A stretch of 64,000 bases of DNA from an uncultured Hyphomicrobiales bacterium (lineage in GTDB: Bacteria; Pseudomonadota; Alphaproteobacteria; Rhizobiales; Devosiaceae), in the NCBI GenBank assembly GCA_903842455.1, contig CAIMLX010000234.1, forward strand, positions 1 through 64,000. The letters are read 5' to 3'. Below, one piece after another: positions 1-9,329 of this stretch. Each line of letters opens with the position of its first letter. Within the stretch, counting starts at the first letter, position 1. A program made the position numbers and the translations under genes. The notes beneath the pieces were generated by a model, which worked only from the letters and a program-made list of their open reading frames with translations, had not been told where the DNA came from and made no database searches.

Positions 1-402
1 GCACCGAAGCGAGATCATGACGAGTGGTTGGTGCGGGGGAGGTTGGGTGGCTCGGGAGTCGTTCCGGGCCAGGCCGAAAGTACCTCGGCATGGGCCAGTT
101 CGCTGGCCAAGCCGCTATCAACGCACGGGGCGCCCGATGCAGGGTGCTCCAAGGAGCAAGGCCGCCATGCATAAGGCGGTCGGGAGAGGTGGGCAATGCC
201 GGGTCGCCCGGGTTGCCAGGCCACCCACGCTTTTCGCGATGCGGCACGGGATGCTCCCGGGTCGCGGTACCATACGCCCAAAACCCCAACCGGCCGGCGA
301 GGCGAGAGCCTCACATTTATTGCGGACTAACCGCGTCGGGGCCTGAAGCCTCGCCGGCCCCGCTTCACTGCTCATCAACCCGCGGCCGCAACGCCGGCGG
401 GG
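1..402 (+). repeat. ~400 bp dispersed repeat, copy A (upstream of rpsB)
   Basis: This stretch is nearly identical, as reverse complement, to 22083-22484. The match starts at base 1, so the element may extend beyond the window edge. It carries no transposase. It can fold: a stepped hairpin at 188-225 (GGTG/CACC, GGCAA/TTGCC, CCGGG/CCCGG), a 12 bp inverted repeat pairing 292-303 with 348-359, and small hairpins inside that arm. Both copies point towards a downstream gene, here rpsB about 240 bp away. A structured RNA, a leader element or a non-autonomous mobile repeat are all possible. Bases 403-638, between the repeat and rpsB, hold no gene that I can support and no confident promoter. Confidence 0.85.
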
Positions 403-638
403 ACGTCCTCACGTCCAATCCACCCCACGTGCCAACATCGAAAGTCCGTGTGCCCGCCGGCACCCCGCTGTCACCCTTGCGCCGCCCCCCAAAACCCCCT
501 ATATGCCGGCTCGCGCCTCGATCGGGGCGTAATTCACACGCGGGCCAGGACTGCTGCACTGATGCAGCGGCTCCATCCGGTGGCTGGCTGGTCCAGTCGC
601 GCACCCCGCGGAGGCAGAACCGGAAAGGAGCCATTTCC

Positions 639-1427
639 ATGGCATTGCCAGAATTTTCCATGCGCCAGCTGCTTGAGGCAGGCGTGCACTTCGGCCACCA
701 GAAGCATCGCTGGAACCCGAAGATGGAACGCCACATCTTCGGCGTCCGCAACGACATCCACATTCTCGACCTGAGCCAGACCGTTCCGGCCCTGCAGCGC
801 GCGCTGCAGCTGATCTCGGACACCGTCGCCGATGGCGGCCGCGTCCTGTTCGTCGGCACCAAGCGTCAGGCCGCCCCGGTGGTCGCCGAGGCTGCCCGCC
901 AGTCGGCCCAGTACTACGTCAACTCGCGCTGGCTCGGTGGCACGCTCACCAACTGGCAGACGATTTCGCACTCGATCCAGCGCCTGCGCGAACTCGAGGC
1001 CCAGGAAGCCGATGGCGGCCACGGCCTCACCAAGAAGGAGCTGCTGCTCCTGTCGCGTGAGAAGGAGCGCCTGGAGCGTGACCTTGGCGGCATCAAGGAC
1101 ATGGGCAACCTGCCCAACCTGCTGTTCGTCATCGACACCAACAAGGAAGCGAACGCCATCAAGGAAGCCAAGCGCCTTGGCATCCCGGTGATCGCCATCG
1201 TCGACTCGAACTCCGATCCCGATACCGTCGACTTCCCGATCCCCGGCAATGACGACGCCGCCCGCGCTCTCGAGCTCTACGCATCGCTCGTCTCGCGTGC
1301 TGCCATTGACGGTATCGGCCGCTCGGCCGCCGGCCGTGGCAGCGATCTTGGCGCCGCTGTCGAAGCTCCGGAAGAGCCCGCGCTGGCTGCTGCCGACGCA
1401 GCTGTCGAGCCGGCTCCCGCCGCCTGA
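639..1427 (+). CDS. rpsB: 30S ribosomal protein S2
   Basis: Small-subunit ribosomal protein S2, 262 residues. It joins the 30S late and bridges the head and body. The N-terminus is typical of S2 ([11 protein letters not shown], then RWNPKM), with the central [10 protein letters not shown] and [11 protein letters not shown] blocks. The last 35 or so residues are an Ala/Glu/Pro-rich tail, common in alphaproteobacteria. The frame is open far upstream, but ATG 639 is chosen because a strong ribosome binding site (GGAAAGGAG, 622-630) precedes it and the protein family begins there. It heads the rpsB-tsf-pyrH-frr cluster. Confidence 0.98.
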   Translation: MALPEFSMRQLLEAGVHFGHQKHRWNPKMERHIFGVRNDIHILDLSQTVPALQRALQLISDTVADGGRVLFVGTKRQAAPVVAEAARQSAQYYVNSRWLGGTLTNWQTISHSIQRLRELEAQEADGGHGLTKKELLLLSREKERLERDLGGIKDMGNLPNLLFVIDTNKEANAIKEAKRLGIPVIAIVDSNSDPDTVDFPIPGNDDAARALELYASLVSRAAIDGIGRSAAGRGSDLGAAVEAPEEPALAAADAAVEPAPAA

Positions 1428-1484
1428 GACCGAAGGGGGCGAAATCCTGCTGTCATATTTGCAGGGTTTTGCTCCCTCCTGATG

Positions 1485-1503
1485 CCCGGCCGACTCGGCC
1501 GGG
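1485..1503 (+). terminator. rpsB-tsf intergenic hairpin (attenuator-like)
   Basis: A GC-rich perfect inverted repeat (CCCGGCCGA/TCGGCCGGG around a short loop) followed by TCTTCATTT. It could attenuate transcription between rpsB and tsf. Since the two genes are normally co-transcribed, partial termination or mRNA stabilisation is more likely than a full stop. Confidence 0.5.
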
Positions 1504-1560
1504 TCTTCATTTCCCCTAACCCGTGGGGCCGCCGTCCGGCTCCCCCCGCGAGAAAGCGAT

Positions 1561-2511
1561 ATGGACATGACCGTTACTGCTCAGCAGGTAAAAGAACTCC
1601 GCGAGATGACCGGCGTGGGGATGATGGACTGCAAGAAGGCCCTGGCCGAGACCAATGGCGACATGGAAGCCGCCATTGACTGGCTGCGCACCCGTGGCCT
1701 CGCCAAGGCCGCCAAGAAGGCCGGCCGCGTTGCCGCCGAAGGTCTGGTCGGCGTCTCCCTCGACGGCACCCGTGGTGCCATCGTCGAGGTGAACTCCGAG
1801 ACCGATTTCGTGGCGCGCAACGAGCAGTTCCAGTCGATCGTCGGCAACATCGCCAAGCTGTCCCACGACGCCGATGGCGACGTCGGCAAGCTCTCCGAGA
1901 TGCCGTACCCCGGCACCGGCCGTTCGGCGTCGGCCGAACTCACCGACGCGATCGCCAAGATCGGCGAGAACATGAACCTGCGCCGTACGTCCACCATCGT
2001 CGTTTCCGACGGCGTGATCGGTTCGTACGTGCACAACTCGGTGAAGCCCGGCCTCGGCCGTCTCGGCGTCATCGTCGGCCTCGAGTCGACCGGCGACAAG
2101 GCTGCTCTCGCCACCCTCGGCAAGCAGATCGCCATGCACATCGCCAACACCAACCCGCTGTCAGTGTCGCCCGATGATATCGACCCCGAGGTGGTGGCCC
2201 GCGAACGCGCCATCTTCTCCGAGCAGGCCCGTGAATCCGGCAAGCCCGAAGCCGTCATCGAAAAGATGATCGAAGGCCGCGTGCGCAAGTTCTTCGAGGA
2301 AGTCACGCTCCTCGCCCAGGTGTTCGTCATCGACGGCGAGACCAAGGTCGGCGACGTGATCAAGAATGCCGAGAAGGATGTCGGCGCGCCGATCAAGCTG
2401 ACCAAGTTCGTGCGCTACGCGCTCGGCGAGGGCATCGAGAAGGAAGTCACCGATTTCGCCGCCGAAGTGGCAGCGACCTCGGGTGTCCCCCAGGCTCCGG
2501 CAAATACCTGA
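1561..2511 (+). CDS. tsf: translation elongation factor Ts
   Basis: Guanine-nucleotide exchange factor that recycles EF-Tu-GDP, cytoplasmic. It has 316 residues, somewhat longer than the E. coli protein. The N-terminal UBA-like domain carries the hallmark VKELREMTGVGMMDCKKAL. The TDFVARN block follows at about residues 81-87, then two EF-Ts core repeats. Two in-frame starts lie close together (1561 and 1567). The MTVTAQQ form from 1567 fits the family equally well. It follows rpsB after 133 bp, as in most bacteria. Confidence 0.97.
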   Translation: MDMTVTAQQVKELREMTGVGMMDCKKALAETNGDMEAAIDWLRTRGLAKAAKKAGRVAAEGLVGVSLDGTRGAIVEVNSETDFVARNEQFQSIVGNIAKLSHDADGDVGKLSEMPYPGTGRSASAELTDAIAKIGENMNLRRTSTIVVSDGVIGSYVHNSVKPGLGRLGVIVGLESTGDKAALATLGKQIAMHIANTNPLSVSPDDIDPEVVARERAIFSEQARESGKPEAVIEKMIEGRVRKFFEEVTLLAQVFVIDGETKVGDVIKNAEKDVGAPIKLTKFVRYALGEGIEKEVTDFAAEVAATSGVPQAPANT

Positions 2512-2521
2512 TCCGAACTAT

Positions 2522-2552
2522 TTCGGGTGGGCTGCTTCACAGCCCGCCCGAA
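2522..2552 (+). terminator. tsf-pyrH intergenic stem-loop
   Basis: A 13 bp stem (one G-T pair) with a 5-base loop directly after tsf. It lacks a real T-run, so it may be a weak terminator or a 3'-end stabiliser that separates rpsB-tsf from pyrH onwards. Confidence 0.5.
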
Positions 2553-2626
2553 TATGTAATAACCGCCAACGGCCCGCGCGGGATTCGCAACGGGTTTTGG
2601 CGCTAGACACTCCGGGGAACTGACCA

Positions 2627-3340
2627 ATGGCCAAATCCGCCTACAAACGGATTCTGCTCAAAGTCTCCGGTGAGGTGCTCGCCGGCGACCAGTCGTTCGG
2701 CATTGAGCCCAAGTTCCTGCACCAGGTAGCCAACCAGATCGCCGAGGTCGCCCGCGCTGGTGTTCAGGTCGCCATCGTCATCGGGGCCGGCAACATCTTC
2801 CGTGGCATGGCAGTGGCCGCCAAAGGCGGCGACCGCGTCACATCCGACCTGATGGGCATGCTCGGCACGGTGATCAACTCCCTCGCACTGGGCGACGCGA
2901 TCGAGCAGAAGGGGCTGAAGGTCAAGGTCTACTCCAACGTTCCGATGGAGACCGTGGCCGATACCTTCACTGCCCGCGACGCCAACCTCGCTTTGGCCGA
3001 TGGCTACGTCGTGGTGTGCGCCGGCGGCACTGGCAGCCCGTTCTTCACCACCGACACCGCTGCCGCGCTCAAGGCTATCGAGCTGCGCTGCGATGTGCTG
3101 CTCAAGGGAACCAAGGTGGATGGCGTCTATTCCGCGGATCCCAAGAAGGATCCGACCGCCAGTCGCTACGAGACCATTTCGCATGAAGAAGTCATCGCCC
3201 GCGACCTCAGAGTCATGGACACGGCCGCCTTCGCCCTTGCCCGCGACAACGCCTTGCCCATAATTGTCTATTCCCTGGATGATCCGACGGGCCTCACCGG
3301 TGTGCTCGAAGGCAGGGCCAAAAGCACACGCGTCGGCTAA
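2627..3340 (+). CDS. pyrH: UMP kinase
   Basis: Phosphorylates UMP to UDP with ATP; a cytoplasmic hexamer of the amino-acid-kinase fold. It has 237 residues, the normal length. Visible motifs are the N-terminal RILLKVSGEVLAG (ATP/phosphate loop), VIGAGNIFRG (UMP-binding glycine-rich loop), the DLMGMLGT stretch, and TGSPFFTTDTAAALKAIE with LLKGTKVDGVYSADPK near the ATP site. It supplies pyrimidine nucleotides, and CTP synthase (pyrG) acts later in the same pathway. It is followed by frr after 27 bp, an arrangement conserved across bacteria. Confidence 0.98.
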   Translation: MAKSAYKRILLKVSGEVLAGDQSFGIEPKFLHQVANQIAEVARAGVQVAIVIGAGNIFRGMAVAAKGGDRVTSDLMGMLGTVINSLALGDAIEQKGLKVKVYSNVPMETVADTFTARDANLALADGYVVVCAGGTGSPFFTTDTAAALKAIELRCDVLLKGTKVDGVYSADPKKDPTASRYETISHEEVIARDLRVMDTAAFALARDNALPIIVYSLDDPTGLTGVLEGRAKSTRVG

Positions 3341-3367
3341 GACGCTATCAATTCTGGAGTTTCGAAC

Positions 3368-3934
3368 ATGGCTCAGCCTCAGGCTTTCTCGCTCGACGAG
3401 CTCAAGACCCGGATGCAGAAGTCCATTACGTCGCTGAGGGACGAACTGGCCGGCCTGCGCACCGGCCGCGCCACGCCGAGCCTGCTGGAGCCCGTGACCG
3501 TCGAAGCCTACGGCAGCCGCGTGCCGCTCAATCAGGTCGCCACCGTGACCGTTCCTGAGTCGCGCATGCTGAGCGTGCAGGTCTGGGACCGCACGCTCGC
3601 GGGCGCCGTCGAAAAGGCCATCCGCAATTCCGGCCTCGGGTTGAACCCCGCCGCCGAAGGCGTCGTCATCCGCGTACCGCTGCCCGAACTGAACGAAGAG
3701 CGCCGCCGTGATCTGACCAAGGTCGCACACAACTATGCCGAAGCTGCCCGTGTGGCAGTGCGCCACATTCGTCGCGACGGCATGGACCTGCTCAAGAAGC
3801 TGGAGAAGGACGGCAACCTCGCGCAGGATGAGAGTCGCAAGTTCTCCGATCAGGTCCAGGCGGCGACCGACAGCGCGGTCAACGAGATCGATCACGTCGT
3901 CGCCGTCAAGGAACAGGAAATCATGCAGGTCTAG
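3368..3934 (+). CDS. frr: ribosome recycling factor
   Basis: Splits post-termination ribosomes together with EF-G. It has 188 residues, typical length. The first helix of the three-helix bundle is recognisable ([29 protein letters not shown]), followed by the beta-domain with [19 protein letters not shown], and the conserved [33 protein letters not shown] block. The start follows TTCTGGAGTTTCGAAC, with GGAG as ribosome binding site. The gene lies between pyrH and uppS, as expected. Confidence 0.98.
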   Translation: MAQPQAFSLDELKTRMQKSITSLRDELAGLRTGRATPSLLEPVTVEAYGSRVPLNQVATVTVPESRMLSVQVWDRTLAGAVEKAIRNSGLGLNPAAEGVVIRVPLPELNEERRRDLTKVAHNYAEAARVAVRHIRRDGMDLLKKLEKDGNLAQDESRKFSDQVQAATDSAVNEIDHVVAVKEQEIMQV

Positions 3935-3968
3935 TCTGACCCGCAATCGTCGCCCGGGAGGGCCGTCT

Positions 3969-4730
3969 ATGTCCTTGGACACCGTCATCGCCGCGAAGGC
4001 CGGGGAGAAACCCGGCCTCAAGATCCCGGCGCATGTCGCAGTGATCATGGATGGCAACGGCCGATGGGCCACCGCGCGTGGCAAACTCCGCACCGAAGGT
4101 CACGTCGAGGGCGTGAAGGCGTTGCGCCGGCTGGTTGATCTGGGCATCCGGTACGGCGTCAAGCACCTGACGGTCTTCAGCTTTTCGTCCGAGAACTGGC
4201 GCCGCCCGCCCGACGAGGTCAGGTTCATCTTCGGCCTCCTGCACCGCTTCGTCGCCTCCGACCTGGCCACGCTGATCCAGAACAACGTGCGCGTGAAGAT
4301 CATCGGCTCCCGCGACGGCCTCGATGACGGGCTCAGGCGGCTCATCGACGACACCCAGCGCAAGACCGCCCACAATACCGGCCTCGAGCTGGTCGTTGCC
4401 TTCAACTACGGCGGCAAGGCCGAGGTCGTCGAAGCGACCCGCCGGATCGCCATGGAGGTTGCGGCCGGCCGGCTGAAACCCGAGGACATCACCGAGCAGA
4501 CCGTCGAGCGGGCGCTCTACACCCATGGCATTCCCGATCCGGACCTGATCATCCGGACGTCGGGCGAGCAGCGCACCTCGAACTTCCTGATCTGGCAGGG
4601 CGCCTATTCCGAACTGGTCTTCATCGAGGAAAACTGGCCCGACTTCAGCGAGGAAACCTTCCTGCGGGCGCTCGAGGAATTCTCCAGCCGCAAGCGCCGC
4701 TTCGGCGGCATCGAGACGAGGGGCCCGTGA
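3969..4730 (+). CDS. uppS: di-trans,poly-cis-undecaprenyl diphosphate synthase
   Basis: cis-Prenyltransferase that adds eight isopentenyl units to farnesyl diphosphate, giving the C55 carrier for peptidoglycan and lipopolysaccharide. It has 253 residues. The catalytic Asp lies in HVAVIMDGNGRWA. The RTSGEQRTSNFLIWQGAYSE block is the conserved C-terminal signature. ATG 3969 is chosen over the long upstream open frame because the protein aligns with the family only from there; CGGGAGGG lies just upstream. The stop overlaps the cdsA start by 4 bp (GTGA). A dxr gene, often found beside it, is absent. Confidence 0.97.
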   Translation: MSLDTVIAAKAGEKPGLKIPAHVAVIMDGNGRWATARGKLRTEGHVEGVKALRRLVDLGIRYGVKHLTVFSFSSENWRRPPDEVRFIFGLLHRFVASDLATLIQNNVRVKIIGSRDGLDDGLRRLIDDTQRKTAHNTGLELVVAFNYGGKAEVVEATRRIAMEVAAGRLKPEDITEQTVERALYTHGIPDPDLIIRTSGEQRTSNFLIWQGAYSELVFIEENWPDFSEETFLRALEEFSSRKRRFGGIETRGP

Positions 4731-5614
4731 GCGAGGGACAGTCCCAACGCCCGGAGTTCAATCCACTGGCGCGCCGCTCGTGGACCGATCTAGGTCCGCG
4801 CGTGATTTCGGCCCTGGTGCTGCTCGCCATCGCGATCATCAGCCTTTACATCGGCTCGTACCTGTTCGCCGCAGTCGCCGGTGCGGCCTTTGCCGGCTGC
4901 TACCGCGAATGGGAACGCATGGTGACCTTGCGGCCGTTGAGCGCGCTGGGCGGTACCCTGATGGCGCTGCTGGCGCTCGCCGCCCTGGTATTCCCCTGGC
5001 TCGGAGCCTCCGCGAGTGCGGTCACGGTCTGCATCGCAGCTGTGGTCGCGGCCTTCGGCACCGGCGGCAGCAGGATCTGGCGCGTCGCCGGGGTGCTGTT
5101 CTACGGTTGCGTGATCATCGCCACCATGGCGATGCGGGGCCCATCGACCTGGCTCGACTGGGGCAGCTTCGATATCGGTTTCTGGGCCGGCGTGTTTCTC
5201 GGCGTGGTCATCTTTGCCACCGATACCGGCGCCTATTTCATGGGCCGGCAGATCGGTGGCGAAAAGCTCGCCCCCGATATCTCGCCCGGCAAGACGTGGT
5301 CCGGGGCCATCGGCGGCTTCGCCATCGGTACGCTGGCCGGCCTCGTGTTGTGGCTGCTCGTCGTGCCGTCATCGCCCTGGTGGATCGGCCTCGCGCTGGC
5401 CGCCAGCATGAGCATCATGGGGCAGGTGGGCGACCTCACCGAGAGCTTCATCAAGCGCCGCTTCCGCGTAAAGGATTCAGGCGACATCATTCCGGGCCAC
5501 GGCGGGTTGATGGACCGGCTCGACAGCCTCACCTTCGGGGTGATCTTCCTGTTCGTGGTCGGTTACTTCCACGCAGGCTTCGATGCGATCGCCCCAGGCT
5601 TCATGTTCTGGTGA
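4727..5614 (+). CDS. cdsA: phosphatidate cytidylyltransferase (CDP-diglyceride synthase)
   Basis: Integral inner-membrane enzyme that makes CDP-diacylglycerol from CTP and phosphatidic acid, the branch point of phospholipid synthesis. It has 295 residues with many hydrophobic helices. The C-terminal signature is clear: GQVGDLTESFIKRRF, then KDSGDIIPGHGGLMDRLDS. It starts at a GTG overlapping the uppS stop (GTGA), implying translational coupling. The first 20 or so residues are polar and precede the first membrane helix. Confidence 0.96.
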   Translation: MSEGQSQRPEFNPLARRSWTDLGPRVISALVLLAIAIISLYIGSYLFAAVAGAAFAGCYREWERMVTLRPLSALGGTLMALLALAALVFPWLGASASAVTVCIAAVVAAFGTGGSRIWRVAGVLFYGCVIIATMAMRGPSTWLDWGSFDIGFWAGVFLGVVIFATDTGAYFMGRQIGGEKLAPDISPGKTWSGAIGGFAIGTLAGLVLWLLVVPSSPWWIGLALAASMSIMGQVGDLTESFIKRRFRVKDSGDIIPGHGGLMDRLDSLTFGVIFLFVVGYFHAGFDAIAPGFMFW

Positions 5615-5699
5615 TCCGCCGCGTTGGCCATATCGCAATCTTAACGCAATCTGGCCCTAACTCATCTTCACCGGGCAAGCCGAAAGCAGCGTCGACGAC

Positions 5700-6836
5700 A
5701 TGGACTCCATCCTAGCGTTCCCAATGGCCGTGCTGCCGTTTCTGGTGGTGCTGACCATCATCGTGTTCGTGCACGAAATGGGCCACTACCTCGTGGCGCG
5801 CTGGAACGGCATCGCCATCCAGACCTTTTCGGTGGGCTTCGGTCCCGAACTGATCGGCTTTACCGACAAGAAGGGCACCCGCTGGCGGATCGCGGCGATC
5901 CCCCTGGGCGGCTATGTCCGGTTCGTCGGCGACATGAACGCCGCGAGCCAGCCCGATGAGGAGTTCATCGAGCGCGCCGGCCCCGAACTCAGTTCCCAGC
6001 TGTTCGTCAACAAGAACGTCTGGCAGCGCATTGCCGTCGTCGCCGCCGGTCCGGCCGCCAACGTGTTGTTCACGCTGCTGATTCTCTACGCGCTGCTGAT
6101 GGGTTACGGCCGCTACATGGCCCCGGCCGTGCTGCAGACGATCACGCCCGAGTCCGCCGCTTCGGAAGCCGGACTGCTGCCCGGCGACCGTATCCTGGCC
6201 ATCGACGGCTTTGCCGTGCGCAGCTTTGACGACGTCCAGCGCCTCGTCGCGACCGCGCCGCAGCGCACCATCACGATCGAGCTCGAGCGGGCAGGGGACA
6301 ACGAGACGGTTCTGGCCACGCCGCGTATCGGCGAAACCAGGGACCGGTTTGGCGGCACCCACCGGATCGGCATCCTCGGGCTGCAGAACACCTTCGAGCC
6401 GACCGACTACGTTCTCTACAAGCCGGACCCGATCGAGGCGATCGGCATGACCTTCGAGGAGGTCCGGTTCATCATCGACCGTACCGCCGCCTTCATCGGC
6501 GACTTCTTCGTCGGCCGTGGCGACGTGCAGCAGCTCGGCGGGCCGATCAAGATGGCGACGGTGAGCCAGCAGGTTGCGACGCTCGGTATCGTGCCGCTTC
6601 TCAGCCTCATCGCCATGCTGTCGCTGAACATCGGCCTCGTGAACCTGCTGCCGATTCCTGTGCTCGATGGTGGTCACCTCGTCTACTACCTGATCGAGGC
6701 GGCCCGCGGTAAGCCGCTCACCCAGAAGGTGCAGGAGATCGGCTTCCGCTTTGGTCTGGCGGTGGTGCTGACCCTGATGGTGTTCACCTTCACCATCGAT
6801 GTTCCCGACCTGCTTCGCCGGATCGCCGGCTCCTGA
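5700..6836 (+). CDS. rseP: RIP metalloprotease RseP (site-2 protease family)
   Basis: Intramembrane zinc protease that cleaves anti-sigma factors and remnant signal peptides. It has 378 residues. The zinc site HEMGH is at 25-29 in the first membrane helix. A PDZ domain spans roughly residues 145-210 (SEAGLLPGDRILAIDG). The third zinc ligand lies in NLLPIPVLDGGH (Asp 323). There appears to be only one PDZ domain, whereas E. coli RseP has two; this is usual in alphaproteobacteria. It sits directly upstream of bamA, consistent with envelope-stress control. Confidence 0.96.
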   Translation: MDSILAFPMAVLPFLVVLTIIVFVHEMGHYLVARWNGIAIQTFSVGFGPELIGFTDKKGTRWRIAAIPLGGYVRFVGDMNAASQPDEEFIERAGPELSSQLFVNKNVWQRIAVVAAGPAANVLFTLLILYALLMGYGRYMAPAVLQTITPESAASEAGLLPGDRILAIDGFAVRSFDDVQRLVATAPQRTITIELERAGDNETVLATPRIGETRDRFGGTHRIGILGLQNTFEPTDYVLYKPDPIEAIGMTFEEVRFIIDRTAAFIGDFFVGRGDVQQLGGPIKMATVSQQVATLGIVPLLSLIAMLSLNIGLVNLLPIPVLDGGHLVYYLIEAARGKPLTQKVQEIGFRFGLAVVLTLMVFTFTIDVPDLLRRIAGS

Positions 6837-7082
6837 TGCAGGGCACACCCTGCGGCGGAGCCTCACCAGCTCCTCCGGCGCGGGTGGTGGCGGGTGGCCA
6901 GTACCATCCGATGATAGGGCTGTCGTACGGTTCTCCTGTTAACCCTTGGATAACCTTGGTTTTTAGTGTGTTGCAGGAATGCACGGCACCCAATCATTCG
7001 CTAACCGCGCTGCGGTCAACGGCTTGCCCGTGGTTAAAATTCCAGTAAAAGCTGTAGCTGGAGTGAGCTGGGAGCGCTGTGC

Positions 7083-9245
7083 ATGGCGATTCTCAGCAGT
7101 TCGTACGAGGCAACAAGAACCATGACGTATTTCAAGAAGCTGACGCGCGGAGCTCTCCTGGCGCTCGCCATTGCTCTGGCGGCGCCGCTCGGCGGGGTTG
7201 GCGCCCCACTTGTCGGGGTCGCCCAAGCGCAGGAACAGCGCCTCGTCGCTTCGGTCCTTTTCGAAGGCAACAACGGCTTTTCGGACGCCCAGCTCAGCGA
7301 CATGATCAACATCACGTCGCGTGGGTCGTTCTCTGATGCGAGCCTCGCGGCCGACCTCGAGACGATCCGACTTGCCTACGTCGGCAAGGGCTACACCAGC
7401 GTCCGGGTCTCGACCCGTCTCGATCAGGCCCCCAATGGCCGTGCCCGCGTGACCATCGTGGTCGAGGAAGGTGAGCGCGTGGGTATCGCCGCGATCAACT
7501 TCACCGGCAATAATTCCATCGGCGCAGGCACGCTCAAGTCGGTGATCCGCACGCACGAGACGCACCTCCTCAGCTGGCTGTTCCGCGACGACTCGTATTC
7601 CGAGGATCTGTTGCAGGTCGATCGCCAGCTCATCGAACTCTACTACATGAACCACGGCTATCCCGACGCGGTGGTGACCTCGGCTGTCGGCGAGTTCGAC
7701 AGTTCGCGTGGTGCGTATTTCGTGAACTTCACCATCAACGAGGGCGAGCGCTACAAGTTTGGCGAAATCGGCGTCGAGACTTCGATCGCCGGCCTCAATG
7801 CCGACGCGCTGACCGGTGCCATCAAGACCGTCCGGGGTTCCACCTACTCGCTGGCCGACCTGCAGAAGTCGCAGGAAGAAATGGCCTTCGAAGCGACCGC
7901 CCAGGGCTTCGCCTTCGCCGACGTGCGTCCGCGCATCGACCGCGATGTGGCCACCAGCACCTTCAATGTCACCTACCTCGTCGATCAGGGTGCGCGTATC
8001 TACGTCGAGCGCATCAACATCACCGGCAACGAAAAGACCCGTGACGCCGTGATCCGCCGCGAACTGGATTTCGGTGAAGGCGACCCCTTCAACCGTTCGA
8101 TGGTCTCGCGCGGCAAGTCCAACATCGAGAACCTCGGCTTCTTCAAGGTCGTGAGCGTCGACTTCGCTCCGGGCAGTGCTGCGGACAAGGTCGTGATCAA
8201 TATCGACGTCGAAGAGCAGTCGACCGGCGACTACGGCGTGACGGCAGGCTACGACTCGAGCGCCGGCCTCCTTGGCGAGGTGTCGGTCACCGAGCGCAAC
8301 TTCCTCGGCAAGGGCCAGTATGTGCGCGTCGCCGTGGGCGCATCGGAGAGCGGCCAGTCGTTCGACTTCTCGTTCACCGAGCCGCGCTTCATGGGTCTGC
8401 GTGTCTCGTCGGGTGTCGATCTCTACCACCGCGTTGTCAGCGAGACGTCCGGCAACATGTACGGCACGACTTCGACCGGCGGCCAACTCCGCTTCGGCGT
8501 CCCGATCACCAGCGACATTCGCGGATCGGTGTTCGTGGGCATCGAGCAGAAGAGCATTCAGGATAACGAATCGCCGTTCTCGGAAGTGTTCGATGTTGCG
8601 GTCCAGGACACCTGGAACAAGGCATGGGTCGGCTACTCGCTGAGCTACAACACTCTCGACGACGCCAAGCATCCGACCGAAGGCATCATCGCCAGCTTCA
8701 ACCAGCAGTATATCGGCGTGGATCACAGCCTGCTGAAGACCGAGGCCAAGGCGCGCTACTTCATGAGCATTATGCCTGACGCCGGCATCGTTGGTAGCGT
8801 GAAGGGCCAGGCTGGTTTCATCTACTCCTTCGACGGTGATGTGAGCCCGCTTGAAGCCTTCCGCGGCGCCAGCAGCATCGTTCGCGGCTTCCAGAGCAAT
8901 GGGTTCGGTCCCCGCTACACCGGCATGGACACATCTAGCGAGTCTCTGGGTTATACCGGCTACCTGGCGGCGTCTGCCGAGATCGAGTTCCCGATCCCGG
9001 TTCTGCCTGAGACGTATGGTGTCCGTGGCTCCGTTTGGGCCGATGCGGCGCTCATCGATGGTAGCGGTTCCAGCTTTGCGCCGGATGCAGGCAGCGTCGA
9101 CGAGAACTTCAAGTCGTCGGTTGGTGCCTCGGTCATCTGGGACAGCCCGTTCGGCCCGCTGCGTGGCGACTTCGCCTACGTGATCAACAAGGCCACCGAC
9201 GACAAGACCCAGGTCTTCTCGCTGACACTGCAGAACCTGCTGTAA
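7083..9245 (+). CDS. bamA: outer membrane protein assembly factor BamA
   Basis: Omp85-family insertase that folds beta-barrel proteins into the outer membrane. It has 720 residues from this start. A signal peptide is visible (KKLTRGALLALAIALA, ending near AQAQ). Tandem POTRA domains follow (for example VLFEGNNGFSD, INFTGNNSIG, INITGNEKTRD) and then a C-terminal 16-stranded barrel from about residue 390. Start choice: ATG 7083 has GGGAG eight bases upstream, but ATG 7122 (14th codon) would put the charged n-region of the signal peptide at the terminus, giving 707 residues. The 246 bp before it suggests its own promoter. No skp gene lies between it and lpxD, unlike in E. coli. Confidence 0.97.
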   Translation: MAILSSSYEATRTMTYFKKLTRGALLALAIALAAPLGGVGAPLVGVAQAQEQRLVASVLFEGNNGFSDAQLSDMINITSRGSFSDASLAADLETIRLAYVGKGYTSVRVSTRLDQAPNGRARVTIVVEEGERVGIAAINFTGNNSIGAGTLKSVIRTHETHLLSWLFRDDSYSEDLLQVDRQLIELYYMNHGYPDAVVTSAVGEFDSSRGAYFVNFTINEGERYKFGEIGVETSIAGLNADALTGAIKTVRGSTYSLADLQKSQEEMAFEATAQGFAFADVRPRIDRDVATSTFNVTYLVDQGARIYVERINITGNEKTRDAVIRRELDFGEGDPFNRSMVSRGKSNIENLGFFKVVSVDFAPGSAADKVVINIDVEEQSTGDYGVTAGYDSSAGLLGEVSVTERNFLGKGQYVRVAVGASESGQSFDFSFTEPRFMGLRVSSGVDLYHRVVSETSGNMYGTTSTGGQLRFGVPITSDIRGSVFVGIEQKSIQDNESPFSEVFDVAVQDTWNKAWVGYSLSYNTLDDAKHPTEGIIASFNQQYIGVDHSLLKTEAKARYFMSIMPDAGIVGSVKGQAGFIYSFDGDVSPLEAFRGASSIVRGFQSNGFGPRYTGMDTSSESLGYTGYLAASAEIEFPIPVLPETYGVRGSVWADAALIDGSGSSFAPDAGSVDENFKSSVGASVIWDSPFGPLRGDFAYVINKATDDKTQVFSLTLQNLL

Positions 9246-9284
9246 GGTTCGGGAGCCCCTCTCGGTGGGGCAGAGAAATGGTTT

Positions 9285-9317
9285 GAAGCCGCGGTTGCCC
9301 CGCGGCTTCTTCTTTGT
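9285..9317 (+). terminator. rho-independent terminator after bamA
   Basis: A stem of GAAGCCGCGG with CCGCGGCTTC and a small loop, followed by TTCTTTGTG. It lies between bamA and lpxD and could lower transcription of the lpx genes relative to bamA. Confidence 0.7.
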
Positions 9318-9329
9318 GTAGACACAGCA

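Noticed and set aside
24-638. N-terminal extension of rpsB by 205 codons
   Set aside because: S2 homology starts exactly at 639 with a strong ribosome binding site; the upstream part is the dispersed repeat.
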